Of a stretch of DNA of 64,000 nt, positions 1 to 11,299 are shown one piece after another. A program made the position numbers and the translations under genes. The notes below the pieces were generated by a model. The model searched no databases. It saw nothing but the letters and a program-made list of their open reading frames with translations, and had not been told where the DNA came from. Origin of the DNA: Chlorocebus sabaeus (lineage: Eukaryota; Chordata; Mammalia; Primates; Cercopithecidae); contig NC_132915.1 in the NCBI RefSeq assembly GCF_047675955.1, positions 50,544,026-50,608,025 on the forward strand, written 5' to 3'. Numbering within the stretch: position 1 is the stretch's first letter; each line of letters begins with the position of its first letter.

Positions 1-205
1 CTGTTACATAATTCACAATATAAAGGTGCACATGCTACGTGAGCAAGAATAATTTAAGTTGTATAAGTAGTTAAATAAACAGATACATCTGCATGGCCAT
101 CTGTAAGTCTTTAGTACCTGTATAGCTGAACAGGATGTTGATTAACACTCGTGAAAACATTTGAAATATTTGATTCAATTCATCTTGTGTTATAACATAA
201 ATGAG

Positions 206-775
206 TCTTTTCTTCCTCCTTAATCTTTGTTGCAAGTTTCTTGATGAAGAGAAGGATCTCATGGTGTCTGCTCTGACAACCTCCCAGGCACAAGGGCTGT
301 ATTCCTTCTCTGTCACATGGAGAGTGACTCTTTGGAAGTATTTCCTCACAGTCAGGATGGAGTCCTCATTCATCAGGGCAGTCTCTCCTACTTCTACCTC
401 CTGCATCACACAGGTTTCCAGATCATTCAGCTGCTGGTAAAGTTCTGTGTAGAATTTGTCTAGGAGTGTCTCATCCCAAGCAGCAGATGAGTCCTTTGTG
501 CTGAAGAGATTGAAGGTCTGCTGGATCAGCTCATGGTGGACAGAGATGGCTGGAGCCTTTTAGAACTGGTTGCCATCAAACTCCTCCTGAAGAAATTCAA
601 AGTCATGTCTGTTGTTCAGACAGGAGAAAGGAGAGATTCTCCTCATTTGTGCCAGGAGGACTATAGTCCTCCTGTTATCCAGGCTGTGGGTCTGAGACAG
701 ATCACAGCCCAGAGAGCAGCTTGACTTGCAGCTGAGCATCACCAGGGCCATCAGTAAAGAAAAGGGCAAGGCCAT
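206..775 (-). pseudogene. Interferon alpha pseudogene, full length, two visible lesions
   Basis: Read on the minus strand from the ATG at 775-773, this is a whole IFN-alpha reading frame: a signal peptide starting MALPFSLLMALVML, mature start CDLSQTHSLDNRRT, and all four disulfide cysteines (CDL, FSC, ETCVMQ, PCAWEVV). The length from ATG to the expected stop position is exactly 570 nt, the normal 189 codons plus stop, so there is no net indel. Two changes break it. Codon 72 (562-560) is TAA where its relatives have a Gln codon (NQF-Q-KA), which would leave 71 residues. The normal stop after RRKE is AGA (208-206), so the downstream half reads on 44 more codons to about position 71. The TATA and GAAA-type promoter remain. 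By position (left of KLHL9, minus strand) it could be the counterpart of human IFNA5 or of a nearby IFNA pseudogene; I cannot decide which. A sequencing error could explain one lesion but hardly both. Confidence 0.9.
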
Positions 776-868
776 CACAGATGTTGCAGATGCTGCTGGG
801 CTTGTTGACATGGGTGACTCTGCACCTTGGGCTCTAGGTTCTCTGAAGACCTTGCTTTGTGCATAACC

Positions 869-935
869 TTAAATAGGGAATATATTAGTTTCCATTTTCT
901 GAATTCCCCTCTCTTACTTTTTACTCCTGTTTTTG
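869..935 (-). promoter_or_regulatory. Promoter of the IFNA pseudogene (TATA and virus-response-like block)
   Basis: On the minus strand a CTATTTAAGG TATA element lies at about 869-877, roughly 95 bp upstream of the ATG. Upstream of it is a purine-rich block with GAAAATGGAAAC (about 889-900) and AAAGCAAAAACAGG-type sequence (about 925-940). This is the layout of the IFNA6 and IFNA1-type promoters in this window. GAAANN repeats are IRF3/IRF7 binding sites in IFN-alpha promoters (established knowledge). It looks intact although the gene is broken. Confidence 0.65.
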
Positions 936-1027
936 CTTTCCTTTATGCACTCTCTATGTGGGCTTAGACTAGTGTTTCTCAACCATTTTTTTTTCACGAT
1001 TGCCTTCCCTTTCCTTACCTCCAGAGC

Positions 1028-1086
1028 CTTGATGAAGAGAAAGATCTCATGATGTCTGCTCTGACAACCTCTGAGGCACAAGGGCT
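1028..1086. other. 59-bp copy of IFNA coding sequence in the upstream spacer
   Basis: This stretch is a near copy of 240-298, the part of the IFNA pseudogene coding for the region around CAWEVVRA-MRSFSSS-N, in the same orientation and with only about five differences. The matching spacers upstream of IFNA6 (about 38160) and of the IFNA1-type gene (complement of about 54190-54240) run through this point without it. It therefore looks like an insertion specific to copy A. Confidence 0.8.
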
Positions 1087-1789
1087 AGATCATTTTACCT
1101 ACTTGATTCCCTCATGATAATAACACATATATATAGTATATGTATTTATATGTTGCATTTATATCTGCATTTTATACATTTGAAAACGTAGAAAATATGG
1201 TTTTTAATTTAATGTAGAATTATGAATAACTAAATAAAAATGTTAAGCTAAACGTTGAATTTTAAAGCTACTGACATTTAACTTGAATCCTTAAAATTTA
1301 ATTTTCTGAGTAACCTTTAGTATAATTTATTTACTGATATAAGTATTATTGAATAATTTAGATATACAAAGTTGCAATCTATAAAAATATATAACACCAA
1401 TATAACACTTTAAATTATTTCAAAACTGCTAAAAATTATTTATAATTAAATGATTTTCTCAATATTTATTTATAGTGTATGTAACTTTTAATTCTACTTC
1501 ATACAGAAAATAATTTAAAACTTGACTGGCTGCTAGATGTTCATCTGGGTATAATCAAACTTTTTTCAGCCCTTGACTTAAGTATTGATGTATTGAATAA
1601 CTTTAGTAGAATTAAATAATTTTATTTTCAAAGTCTATCACACATTCAGAAGCACTGAGGATCAAACATAACCTACATCAGTAAGACAGCCAATAGCAGC
1701 CCATATGCCAATAGAGGACACATCTCGTGGTATAACTTTGGGATTGAGCAAATAATGGAGAGAAAGTCCACTAATGGCAGCCATCTATT

Positions 1790-2820
1790 CCACATAGGTT
1801 GGTAGCTCTGGTCTTGCATTCATTTTGTGTATCTTCCCTGAACTCAATGTCAGTGCTGTTCATGAGATACACAAGAAAACCCAAATGAAAGAAAATAAAT
1901 AATAAAGAGTCATGATTTGCTAGAGGTAAGCTTTGAAGTGTCATAAGCCATTGTAATATATATGACTTTTTCACAGGCCCAGGAATTGATTTTTGCAGCT
2001 TTGGGAGCAATTTCATCCCTAATGACAGTATAAAATCGAGAAAACTTCAATTAATTAAAAAAATTTATTGACATTAAAGTCTCAAATTTCCATTGAGACA
2101 TTCCATTCCTAATTGAGTTTAAAAAAATCTCATCTTTTTTCTAAATATCAATAATGGTATATAAATAGTATAAATGGACAGTACAGTTGTTCTATATAAC
2201 ATGTAAGACACCATATATCTTTCTCATTTCCTTTTTTATAGGAATCAAAAGTTGTTGCTTTTTGCATCCCAATTAATGGGGACAAAAAGAAAACAAACGT
2301 ATAAGTAAATATGATGAAAATGTAAGAATGGCAACAATATCCCACTGGAGAAAAAAACGACAAAATGTAACTTAGCTACATTCAGCCCAGGCAAGATGGA
2401 CATTAAGGGATGGGAAGGAGCAGAAGCAAAATTATAAAAAGGATGTAGATCAAAGGTAGCATATGGAAATGGGCTTGAAGAAAAGTAATCATTACTGGTC
2501 CAGTGGGTGTTTTGGTGAATTCAGCCTTAACTGACAGTTGTGGTAGACACACTACACACAAGACGTTGTACACAAAAAAGGCAAATTTGTGAAAGCACAA
2601 TATTCTCTCTGAAGAATAGACAAGTATAATTGCATCAAGTTCTCCCCTGGTGTCAATGATCTTCATGTGATACACAAGAAAATCCAACGAAAGAACATAA
2701 GTACTAAGAGATAAGGTTTTGTTAGAGGGGAGCTTTGAAGGGTCATAAGCCATTGTAATATCTACTATTTGTTTGCACCCCTAATAATTAATTTTTGCAC
2801 TGGTAAATAAACTCAGAAGA
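1790..2820. repeat. Diverged tandem pair inside spacer A (1790-2010 and 2640-2820)
   Basis: Both blocks share a series of motifs in order: GTCA(A/G)TG, GATACACAAGAAAA, an AAAGA-rich stretch, AGCTTTGAAG, GTCATAAGCCATTGTAATAT, and an AATTAATTTTTGCA-like or AATTGATTTTTGCA end. The unit is about 200 bp, with starts about 850 bp apart. The IFNA6 spacer at 39170-39410 has the same unit. This suggests an early internal duplication of the spacer. Confidence 0.7.
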
Positions 2821-3360
2821 TCAACAGTTTTCTTGTCATGGCTTTAATATTAAGAAGAAGAAAGGGAACAGATGATGTCAAAGGAAACTTCCTTAAACTT
2901 AATAAAGATACTAAAAATAACATTAATATAAAGAATAGTAAGTAGCTAAATTGTTTAGTGTTTCTTATCAGATATTGTTCTTAGCACTGAAAAAATCAAC
3001 CCTAATTTTATCTAATGATGAATACCCTCATTTTTCATATTTATTGAATATTTACTATGTACCCAGCCCTATTTAGTCGCTAGAGGTATCAGTAACCAAA
3101 GCAGATAGTGATAGGTTGCGCTATTTTCCCCATTTACAAAAGAAAAACCCAGAAGCACAGGGAGCTATTGAGTTGTGGAGCCACAGCTGGAATTCAGAAA
3201 TTAGACTCTCAATCCTCAGCTCTTACATGCTTTCTGGAGTATTTCTGGCCATAAAAACTAAAGCTGATTTCTAGAGTCTGATCAATATTTTCTAAGTACA
3301 GTCCCGCCTAAAGCATGGCATTGTCCTTCTTTTCATCTCCTTTTCCTCTCCTTCATTTGC

Positions 3361-4665
3361 TTATGCCTGGTATGCTGCATTATGATTAAGAAAGGCCTCA
3401 ATTTACTTACATAAGTTATGTACTAGTTTTGTCTTCTTGAGAATGTATCTTCATAAACTTAAATGTACTTGTACAACTCTGTTCACCCTAGTAATATATT
3501 AATAGGTAGCTCCTTGAAAAGCTCAGCATATGTCTACCCTTTTGTTCAAATATCCATAAGGCTTTAGATTTCTGTTTGGCACAAGCCTAAGTAAGACTAA
3601 GTTATGACAAGGCTAGAGACATGAGCTAAATAAGAATGAAACCAATAAGCTAAGTCTCAGAGCTCAGGAAGACCACATCTAGAAGGGCTCACTAGAGGGA
3701 CTAAAGGAGAAAATGGCAGCGCTTCTGGAGAAACGAGGAGAGTCCAGCGCATTAGATTAGGAGGACTGAGAAGTGAAAAGGCTCTGAGTCACTTGACTTG
3801 CCAGCTGTTTGATACCTTTTATGTTGTAGGCCAGCAGAGTTTACTGCTGTGCTAATTTTACCCACTTGCTTTGAGAAACAGAGCTGACATGATGGGCAAT
3901 ACCTGGATAGAACTAAAGAAAAAGGATTGGAAAAAAAAGTATTTGCACAGGTGAGAAGTAATTTGGCAAAAATGAGCATAGAATTGGAGCAAAGTTTGAC
4001 TTCAGCCTTTCATTTTTTGGTGTGTCTTAGATGTGATAGTTACCTATCCTTATCCTGTAATTATTTCTATGTTCTCATCACACACAGAAAATATGAATGA
4101 CCGTGTTATCACCATCCATTTTACATGTGATAGTAGTGTCCATTTCAGTTTGATTTCCAAAATATGGAATGTAGTATTCAGAATGCCATTTCAGGTAGAT
4201 AAACCAAGATTTTGCAATTTGAGTCCTTGGCCAAATTTTTTGCCTGGAAATATTTTCATTCTTTATATATGACTGTATTCTCTTTTGCTTTTTCAATTTA
4301 GTATTGTGGTTTTCCATGGCTGAAAATCAAGATAGTCCTATTTCCAAACCCCCTCCCTCCAGAAATATATGTATGTATATATATGCTTATATACACTTAA
4401 ATTTTATATAACATAAGTTTATATACTTATATTAAATATATATTTTTAGATTATGTATTTTGTATTCAATATGTGTAAATATAATTATGTATACTTAAGT
4501 ATATACAGCTTTAAGTATTATATACACTTTGACAATATCATATATTTAATATATGCTTATTAAATTATACTTAATATATTGAAATATATTACATTTGTAT
4601 ATTATTAAATACAAAAGTATACATAATTTAAGCATATGTTTTTAAATATACATAAAGAATATATA
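3361..4665. other. Intergenic, no gene seen
   Basis: No coding features. From about 4360 the sequence becomes very AT-rich, with TATATA/ATATAC runs that continue on both sides of the Alu to about 5190. Short open frames here show no recognisable domain. Confidence 0.7.
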
Positions 4666-4950
4666 GGCCTGGTGTGGTGGCTCAAGTCTATAATGCCAGC
4701 ACTTTAGATGACCAAGGCAGGAGGATTGCTTGCAGCCAGGATTTACCAGCCTGGACAACAGGAGACACCATCTCTACCAAAAAATAAAACATTAGCCAGA
4801 TGTGGTAGTTCACACCTGTAGTCTCAGCTATTTGAGAGGCCAAGGTGGGAGGATCACTTGGGCCCAGGAGTTTGAGGATGTAGTGAGGTATGACAGCACC
4901 ACTGCACTCCAGCCTGAACAAAAGAGTGAGACTTTGCCTCAAAAAAAAAT
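4666..4950 (+). mobile_element. Alu (old, J-like)
   Basis: Plus-strand Alu with the head GGCCTGGTGTGGTGGCTCA, both monomers and an A tail running into TATATA repeats. It is strongly diverged, consistent with an old AluJ. It sits in an AT-rich block. Confidence 0.85.
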
Positions 4951-5193
4951 ATATATATATATATTTATATATCTTATATATGTTTTTGTACATTTAAAAA
5001 TCCATATGTAAATATAATGTGTAAAAATATGTATAAATTTGTATATTTTAATATATATACTTCAATATGTACTCTATATGGAATTATAACATATATACTG
5101 ATTACAATATTTACTTATTTATATGTATTTAAATATGTATAAATATGTAAGTGTATATTCTGTATATATCTATAGGTAACTATATAATACTAT

Positions 5194-5328
5194 ATTCAGT
5201 TAGTTTCAAATCACCTTTTTCTTTTAGAGTTGAATTAAAGAGTTGTAAAGACTGGGAAAATGGTTTACAAAATATTTTTTACTTGGGCCTAAAAATAATC
5301 ATCAATGGTGATTTGAAACTAACTGAAT
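5194..5328. repeat. Perfect 22-bp inverted repeat with 91-bp loop
   Basis: The arm at 5194-5215 is the exact reverse complement of the arm at 5307-5328, with 22 of 22 bases pairing. The match stops sharply on both sides. The loop is not self-complementary. No known terminal inverted repeat is recognised. It could be a small palindromic element, a folded-back insertion, or a cruciform/hairpin-forming site. Confidence 0.85.
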
Positions 5329-6589
5329 CTGAGTAAAGGGATTATTTTATTTATTTATACTATTCACAGAGCAGCCGTTTTCTGTCACAACTTGCTGAGA
5401 CACTGGTTCCCTGGAACAAGCTTCACGGGGGCTGTACAACTTTTCTTCTGTGCAAGGCACTACTCTGACAATGGGAACCTGGGCTCTACTCCTTCACAGT
5501 TTTACAGACAGTCCCCTTTCCTAGAGTTTCCATTTGAGGGACATCAATGTGTTAGACCTCAGGAATGTCAGGGGAGCTGCAATCAAAGCTTCTCTTGTCT
5601 GGATTTGGTGAAATGTGGACTATACACAGGATTATGTTATTTATTACATTGAAATTAAAGGTAACTATCATTTACCATGTTCAGATTCTCAGCCAGTAAT
5701 TTGCAAACTTTATTTAATCTTTTCAATTTCCTATGTGACAACTATTAAAATTGTCTCAATTTTGCAGAAGAGGAAACGAAAACCTGATGTTGTTTAAGCT
5801 CCCAGGAGCCACAGATTTTGTCAGAAAGTGGCAGTTTCTGCTGCCTCCCAATTTCCCTCTTTATTAGCTTTTAGTTCTTCCTCTTGGCTGCAATGAGCAT
5901 GCTAGTGTTTAATTAATCACAATCATGTCTTAAATGCCATTCTTTGAATCCATGGAGGGTAGTTATCATCCTGTTTTACTTATCTCTTAATCCAAATTGC
6001 CAAGCCTATTGTCTGTCACATATATGCAGTAAAGACATTTTTAGTGACAGAATAAAGACAACTGGATGACTTAACCCTGGGTTTTCAAGTTTTATGCCAC
6101 CGTTATCTAGATTATGAGCTGTGGCTCTTGAAAACAAAGGTGGAAGAAATCAAATCTAGTGTATTAGCTCATTAAAAGGGAAATGCAGAGAAGTGAGGAA
6201 ACATGTATTTCAGTGCAGTTTAAGAAGTAAAAATGTCCAAGATGAAACCTCTAAGTGCCATTATTAGAATTTTAAAAGAGACACAGATTGAGACTCAGAT
6301 AGGTTTTTATTTCAACATTGAGTCTCATTTGGATGGGTATATCCTATTAGATTGAGAGTTCTGCCATTTTCTGAGTGTGTTTAATTTCCATTGTCATAAT
6401 ACAAAAGAAGTGTTGAGGTCATGACATTATCTGAGACCCGTAAATAGAAGAGAACGTGAACAAAGTGGAAATAAAGTTGAGATAAGTACAAAAACTGAAA
6501 ATCCTAATCTCGTTATGTAAGAATCTCACAAGAAAGTGCTGAGACAGGCGGGTAAAGACTGAAATGACCTAGCCAGCTGCATCCCACCA
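5329..6589. other. Intergenic with a MIR-like fragment
   Basis: No gene seen. About 5680-5800 resembles a MIR core (TCAATTTTGCAGAAGAGGAAAC). The rest carries no recognised repeat. Open frames at 5392-5652 have no recognisable motif. Confidence 0.5.
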
Positions 6590-7092
6590 ATGACCCTGCC
6601 AAACTCTTCCCTAGTGACACTGAGGATGCTATTCTGCAGTTCTCTCTGCACCCTTAGCTGTGGCCTAGCCCAGAGCCATGGGCTGCCATAAATAGGTGAC
6701 CTTCAAAGTTCTGCACCAAACTGGGAGAATCTTTCTTTTCTTCCTGTCTGAAGAACAAGAATGTTTTTAATTTTCCCCTGGAGCAGCTGCATGGCACCAA
6801 ATTCCAAAAGGCTCAGGCCACCAATGTTCTTCATGAGATGATCCAGCAGATGATCCAGCAGATCTCCAACGTTTCAGCACAAAGAACTGAAATTCTTCAC
6901 TGGGCTTGATCAGTAGCTAGAATTTCTGGAGACCTGTTTGGGTATAGGAAATCAAAGAGACCTTGAGCAGGAGAATTCCAGCCTGGCTGTGAAGGAGTAT
7001 TCACAAGGAATCAGTCTCTATGTGAGAAAGAAAGAACACATCTGTTGTGCCTGGGACATGTCAGACTGCAAACTAAGAAAAGAAAATCAATA
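6590..7092 (+). pseudogene. Interferon omega-like pseudogene (heavily damaged)
   Basis: Fragments of a type I interferon can be followed in shifting plus-strand frames. There is a signal-like start at 6590 (MTLPNSSLVTLRMLFCSS, then SCGLAQSHGLP followed by a stop), then LHGTKFQKAQATNVLHEMIQQ, then DNA close to the omega segment for TGLHQQL-LETCL (about 6897-6942), then QGISLYVRKKE and CCAWD before the end. The TGLHQQL-like segment favours omega over alpha. Stops and frameshifts are scattered along the whole length. A 12-bp unit (GATGATCCAGCA) is duplicated in tandem at about 6837-6861. Strand is opposite to the flanking IFNA pseudogene and to KLHL9. Confidence 0.8.
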
Positions 7093-7308
7093 AATGCCTT
7101 TTCTGTGTTAATAGGCTCATCGGAAATCCCAGGAGGTTGGAAAGGAAACTTATATTTAGACCCAATATCAGTCAATTGGGTCTCATCTACTGATTATGTG
7201 GCTTCCAGCTTGTAAATATTCTTTCAATTCAAAGACTTTCTGCTTCATTTTTCAATGTATTGAGTCATTTTTGTAAGATTGTGTTTCAACAATAAGAAGA
7301 AATTGTAC

Positions 7309-7606
7309 TTTTTTGTTTGTTTGTTTTTGACAGAGTCTCACTCTGTCACCCAGGCTGGAGTGCAGTGGCAGAATCTCGGCTCACTGCAACCTCCACCTCC
7401 CAAGTTCAAGTGATTCTCATGCCTCAGCTTTCCAAGTAGCTGGGATTACAGGCATGCACCACCATGCCCAGCTAATTTTTGGAATTTTAGTAGAGATGGG
7501 TTTTTGCCATGTTGGCCAGGCTGGTCTCAAATTCCTGACCTCAAGTTATCCGCTCACCTTAGCTTCCCAAATGTTGGGGTTGCAGGCATGAGCCACTGCA
7601 CCTGGC
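7309..7606 (-). mobile_element. Alu, full length
   Basis: Minus-strand Alu: T-rich tail with TTTG repeats at the left, GAGTCTCACTCTGTCACCC, both monomers, ending ACTGCACCTGGC. Moderately diverged (S or J type). Confidence 0.92.
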
Positions 7607-8227
7607 AAAATTTTACTTTTGAATAGGGAGAAATCACATTTTTAGCTTATAATAATTAAAATGTATCCAACGATAATTGCTGTATTTTCAAAATTTATTG
7701 TTTATAAATATGGTCAGCTTTGCCTTCTGGTTTCTTTTGTTTGATGGGGATGGAGAAGGTACTTAAATCTTTACAGTAAAAGTCAGGTCTTACTCAAACC
7801 CTCAAAGAGATACAAAGTGCCCTTAAACCTTTAATCTGCTTTCAAATCCAAAAGGAACATTAATTCCATTTATTCATAAATCGTTTTAAATATCTCTGCT
7901 CCAGGCAATTTACTTGTCATTGTGAATATATTGGTAAGTTAAATAAAGACTTTACTTTCTTTAGTGGAGCACTCTTCCTGGGAAGACAGTTCTAAACAAT
8001 AAGTAGGTAGGTAGGAATCCTAGAGCCATGAAGGAGATGAACAATTCACTATAATAGATTATACCAGCTGAAGTGAATTCAGTTTTACTTATGCTTTCTT
8101 AGAGAAGTGATATCTGATGACTGTTGATTCAGTTTCAGCGGTTGCATGAACTAGAAACTAAAGTGAAATATAGAATCATCCACCTTGAAACTTCAAATAA
8201 GTAGCAAATACCTTTTATTTGCTGGCT
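7607..8227. other. Intergenic, nothing recognised
   Basis: AT-rich unique-looking DNA; no gene, RNA gene or clear repeat seen. Confidence 0.5.
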
Positions 8228-8660
8228 CTGTGGATGGTGCCAGATACAATGAAAAAAAGTAGACACATTCTCTGCTTTCAGGGAATGACAGAGTTTCCAG
8301 TCTGGTGGGATGTGGGCAAGTGAGCATTTGATTAAAGTAATGCTAATGACTGTGACAGGGAAAGTACCAGATTCTGGAAGCATGTAGGACTTGTTTCCAT
8401 CAGGGAAAGCATCCAGGAGAAGTAACCGCTAAGCTGGCATCTCAAGGACCTGTGGGAGTTAACCAAGTAAATGTGGGATGTTCAAAGGGTCAGAAACAGG
8501 GAACAGCAGATGTGAATATGTAGTGGCCAGAGGGTGCATGCAGGAGCAAACATTGAAGAAGGTTTAGAAATATGTAGAGGTAGAAGGGAGGGAGGGAGAA
8601 AGCAGAAGTTAGAATAGGAAGCAGGTGTTGCATTGTAAAAGGCTTTGCAAGCAGTTATGG
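8228..8660 (+). mobile_element. LINE2-like fragment
   Basis: The order of phrases (tgctttcagg-aatgacagagtttccagtctggtggga, then gcatccaggagaagtaacc..aagctggcatctcaaggac, then ggaacagcagatgtgaat) follows the 3' part of mammalian L2. Old and diverged. Identified from memory of the family, not by alignment. Confidence 0.55.
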
Positions 8661-9309
8661 GAGTATGATTCACAGAAATGATAATTAGAAATATCGAGAT
8701 GTTTTAAGCAGTGAATTGATGTCAACAAATACATATTAGAAAACTCTTACAGCTGCCCTTTGAAAACTGGGTTGGGGTTTGCTTGCACATACTGGTTAGA
8801 AAGGTGGGAAGTGAACCCATTAGGGCAGAGTTATTGTACCCAATGAGATAGGTAACAGGTTTGGAAGGTATTTATTAGGTTGTAGTAAAGAGTAAAGCTG
8901 AATGTAAGACTGATGACTAAACAGAGGTGTTAAGACACTTGCTGAATTTTTAGGATGCCATAGAAACAAGCTGCAGACTAAGCCTCCAGACGAAAATATC
9001 AAAAATTAAACCAGAGAACTGTCCAGATATAAAAACCCACTGTTGATGATGCTGCTCTAGTAAGAACTAGAAAGAACTTCCATTCTCTGATGCCGTTTAT
9101 TTTCCTAAAACCTGAACTTTCCACCATAGAAAGTCAACAACTCAGCCAACAAATACAGAAACACCATGCAGAGCCTATATCTTCTTGTGGACACTTTAGG
9201 ATCAAAAGCTCATGCAGGTGCTCCAGATTGGCAAGTTTTTCTTGGTGCCCATGTCCTATCTACAAGGGAGGCTTGAAATGTACATTATCTTGCCTGCATT
9301 GGTGATTTG
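8661..9309. other. Intergenic, nothing recognised
   Basis: No coding or RNA gene. The open frame at 9090-9305 has no recognisable domain. Confidence 0.45.
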
Positions 9310-9745
9310 GTTTTCCATTGATGCATAATTAATTAATCAAAAACTCAGTGGTTTAAAACAACACACATTTATTACCTAACAGTTTTTGTGAATCAATAAT
9401 TCAAGAGCAGCTTCAGTGGGCTTAGAATCGCTCATGTGGTGCAGTCAAGATGCCAGCTGGGGCCGCAGTTGTATGAAGGCTCTATTTGGGCTGGCGGATC
9501 TGTTTCTAACATGGGTCACTCACATGGCCACCGATAGGGAGTCTCAGCTCTTCATCACAGTCACGTGGGCCTCTCCATGGAGCTATGTGGTATGTGCTCA
9601 CAACATGGCAGTTGGCCTGTACTGGAGGAAGTGATAAGAGATAAACACGGAGGAAGTGCACAATTTTTTATGACCTAGTCTATAATTTAAACACCATTGT
9701 TTCATTGTATTCATTAGATGGGAATCACTGCATCCAACACATAAG
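9310..9745. mobile_element. Ancient interspersed repeat, class uncertain
   Basis: Contains the familiar phrases CTCAGTGGTTTAAAACAACA, CATTTATTACCTAACAGTTT and CTCACAACATGGCAGTTGGC, typical of a widespread old mammalian repeat (MaLR/MLT-like or a DNA element). I cannot fix the family without a library. Confidence 0.5.
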
Positions 9746-10193
9746 TCAAAGGAGGAAAGAAAAGAATATGAGAAAATCTGTGAATATATTTTAAAGCAAC
9801 CACAACTAGAATTCATAATGTGAGAGTATCCCTTAATGTAGAAAGAGTGTTTTACAGATAATGAGTAGGCATGGTTATGATAGATGATGAAACTACAGAT
9901 GTCAAAAGGAAAGTGACATTGGATTTGGGGGCTGAGTTTCAATGGATCTCCTTGGTCTCATAGAGGCATTCCCAAATGGTAGTCATGAACCTGTTGTAAG
10001 TGGCTAGACTATCTACTAGGTAAGTGGTAACGGTGAATGGGAAGTGTCGATATTGCAGCCCAAGAAGTGAACAAAATAGACATACCAATGGAATCCATAA
10101 CTTATTCCCCTTGCAGGATAAAGTACAGCTAGTCCAGGACATGGGAGGGATTATTAACGTAGAGTCAGCCTTGAAAATTAGAAAACTTTTTCT

Positions 10194-10531
10194 GGCTGAG
10201 GGCGGCGGCTCACGCCTGTAATCCCAGCACTGTGGGAGGCCCAGGTGGGTGGATCATCTGAGGTCAGTAGTTCGAGACCAGCCTGGTTAACATGGTGAAA
10301 CTCCGTCTCTACTAAAAATACAAAAATTAGCCAGGGGTGGTGGCAGGCGCCTGTAATGCCAGCTACTCCGGAGGCTGAGGCAGGAGAATTGCTTGAACCA
10401 GGGAGGTGGAGATTGCAGTGAGCCGAGATCACGCCACTACACTCCAGCCTGGGTGACAAGAGTGAAACTCCATCTCAAAAAACAAACAGCAACAACAACA
10501 ACCAAAACAACAACAAAAGCAAAACAAAAAC
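10194..10531 (+). mobile_element. Alu, full length, S-like
   Basis: Plus-strand Alu from GGCTGAGGGCGGCGGCTCAC through both monomers to a tail of AAAAAC/CAACAA repeats. The tail has become a small A-rich microsatellite. It lies between unremarkable stretches (9746-10193 and beyond). Confidence 0.93.
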
Positions 10532-11299
10532 TCTTTTTCCTTAATCTTTGAGTTAACTGATGCCTTCAAGTATATGTATATACATATATGAAAGGTTTTG
10601 TGAAATCTATGATTTTCTTACCTGGAGAAGGATGGAGAGAGTAATAAATAATTGAAGTAAACACTGCTTTGTATGTAGAAATGAAGTATGAAGAAATAAA
10701 TATTACACTGACTCAAATTAGGTTTTTATATTGAATATGTTTTGGTTCATGATTTAACATGAATTAGAAATAAGTTCTAATGGATCGCTAATTCCTGGCT
10801 GGAAGAATTTTTTGACTTCTAAGTGATAAAGTATACTCCTTAAGTAAGACAAAGCTGTTTGAATCAGTAGAAGTTAGACGTGCCTCCCATCCCCACCACA
10901 CACAAACATGTACTCTGTTGACTGGCACTTGGGTGAAATGAGCAAAGAATGATAAACCTCCATTATAAGAGATTGTAAGGCTATATTGTAATAGCCTTTT
11001 TGAAGATGGACCAGTAAAGAGCTAGACATACTCTTTGGACTTACAATTGGAGAAGGCGCTCTAGACCACGAAACTTCTGAAGTTTAGGTTACTTGGTTGC
11101 TGTCAACAGTTTTATACACATCTTGAGCTAAGATTGCATGAAATTGAATCTTGCTCCTTCAGTTCTATGTAGAAAAGATATGTGCACTCTTGATATCCTT
11201 CAGGAGGCACTATTAAGAGATCACCTGTTATACACATCCATCTTAAGGGAAAAATGCTTGGTGTATAAGAATATTTTGTTCTGAGACAATAACATGGAG

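Larger units (their letters stand above)
841..3360 (-). repeat. IFN duplicon spacer, copy A
   Basis: The DNA upstream of the IFNA pseudogene is paralogous to the DNA upstream of IFNA6 (38.0-39.6 kb, about 42.7-42.85 kb, 47.44-48.26 kb) and, in reverse complement, to 51.6-54.4 kb upstream of the IFNA1-type gene. Shared landmarks seen by eye: the block at 2150-2290 (against 42740-42830 and the complement of 52935-53050), the block at 2400-2650 (against 47450-47700), and 2995-3240 (against 47890-48140 and the complement of 51920-52060). The last block contains a MIR-like stretch (about 3105-3235). This copy lacks the L1 and Alu insertions found in copy B. No gene is seen in it. Confidence 0.8.

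Noticed and set aside
10178..10459. Open frames within Alu elements (also at 22846, 38518, 42320, 61407, 62077)
   Set aside because: Typical antisense Alu frames (MSPRLECSG or similar) with no gene context.
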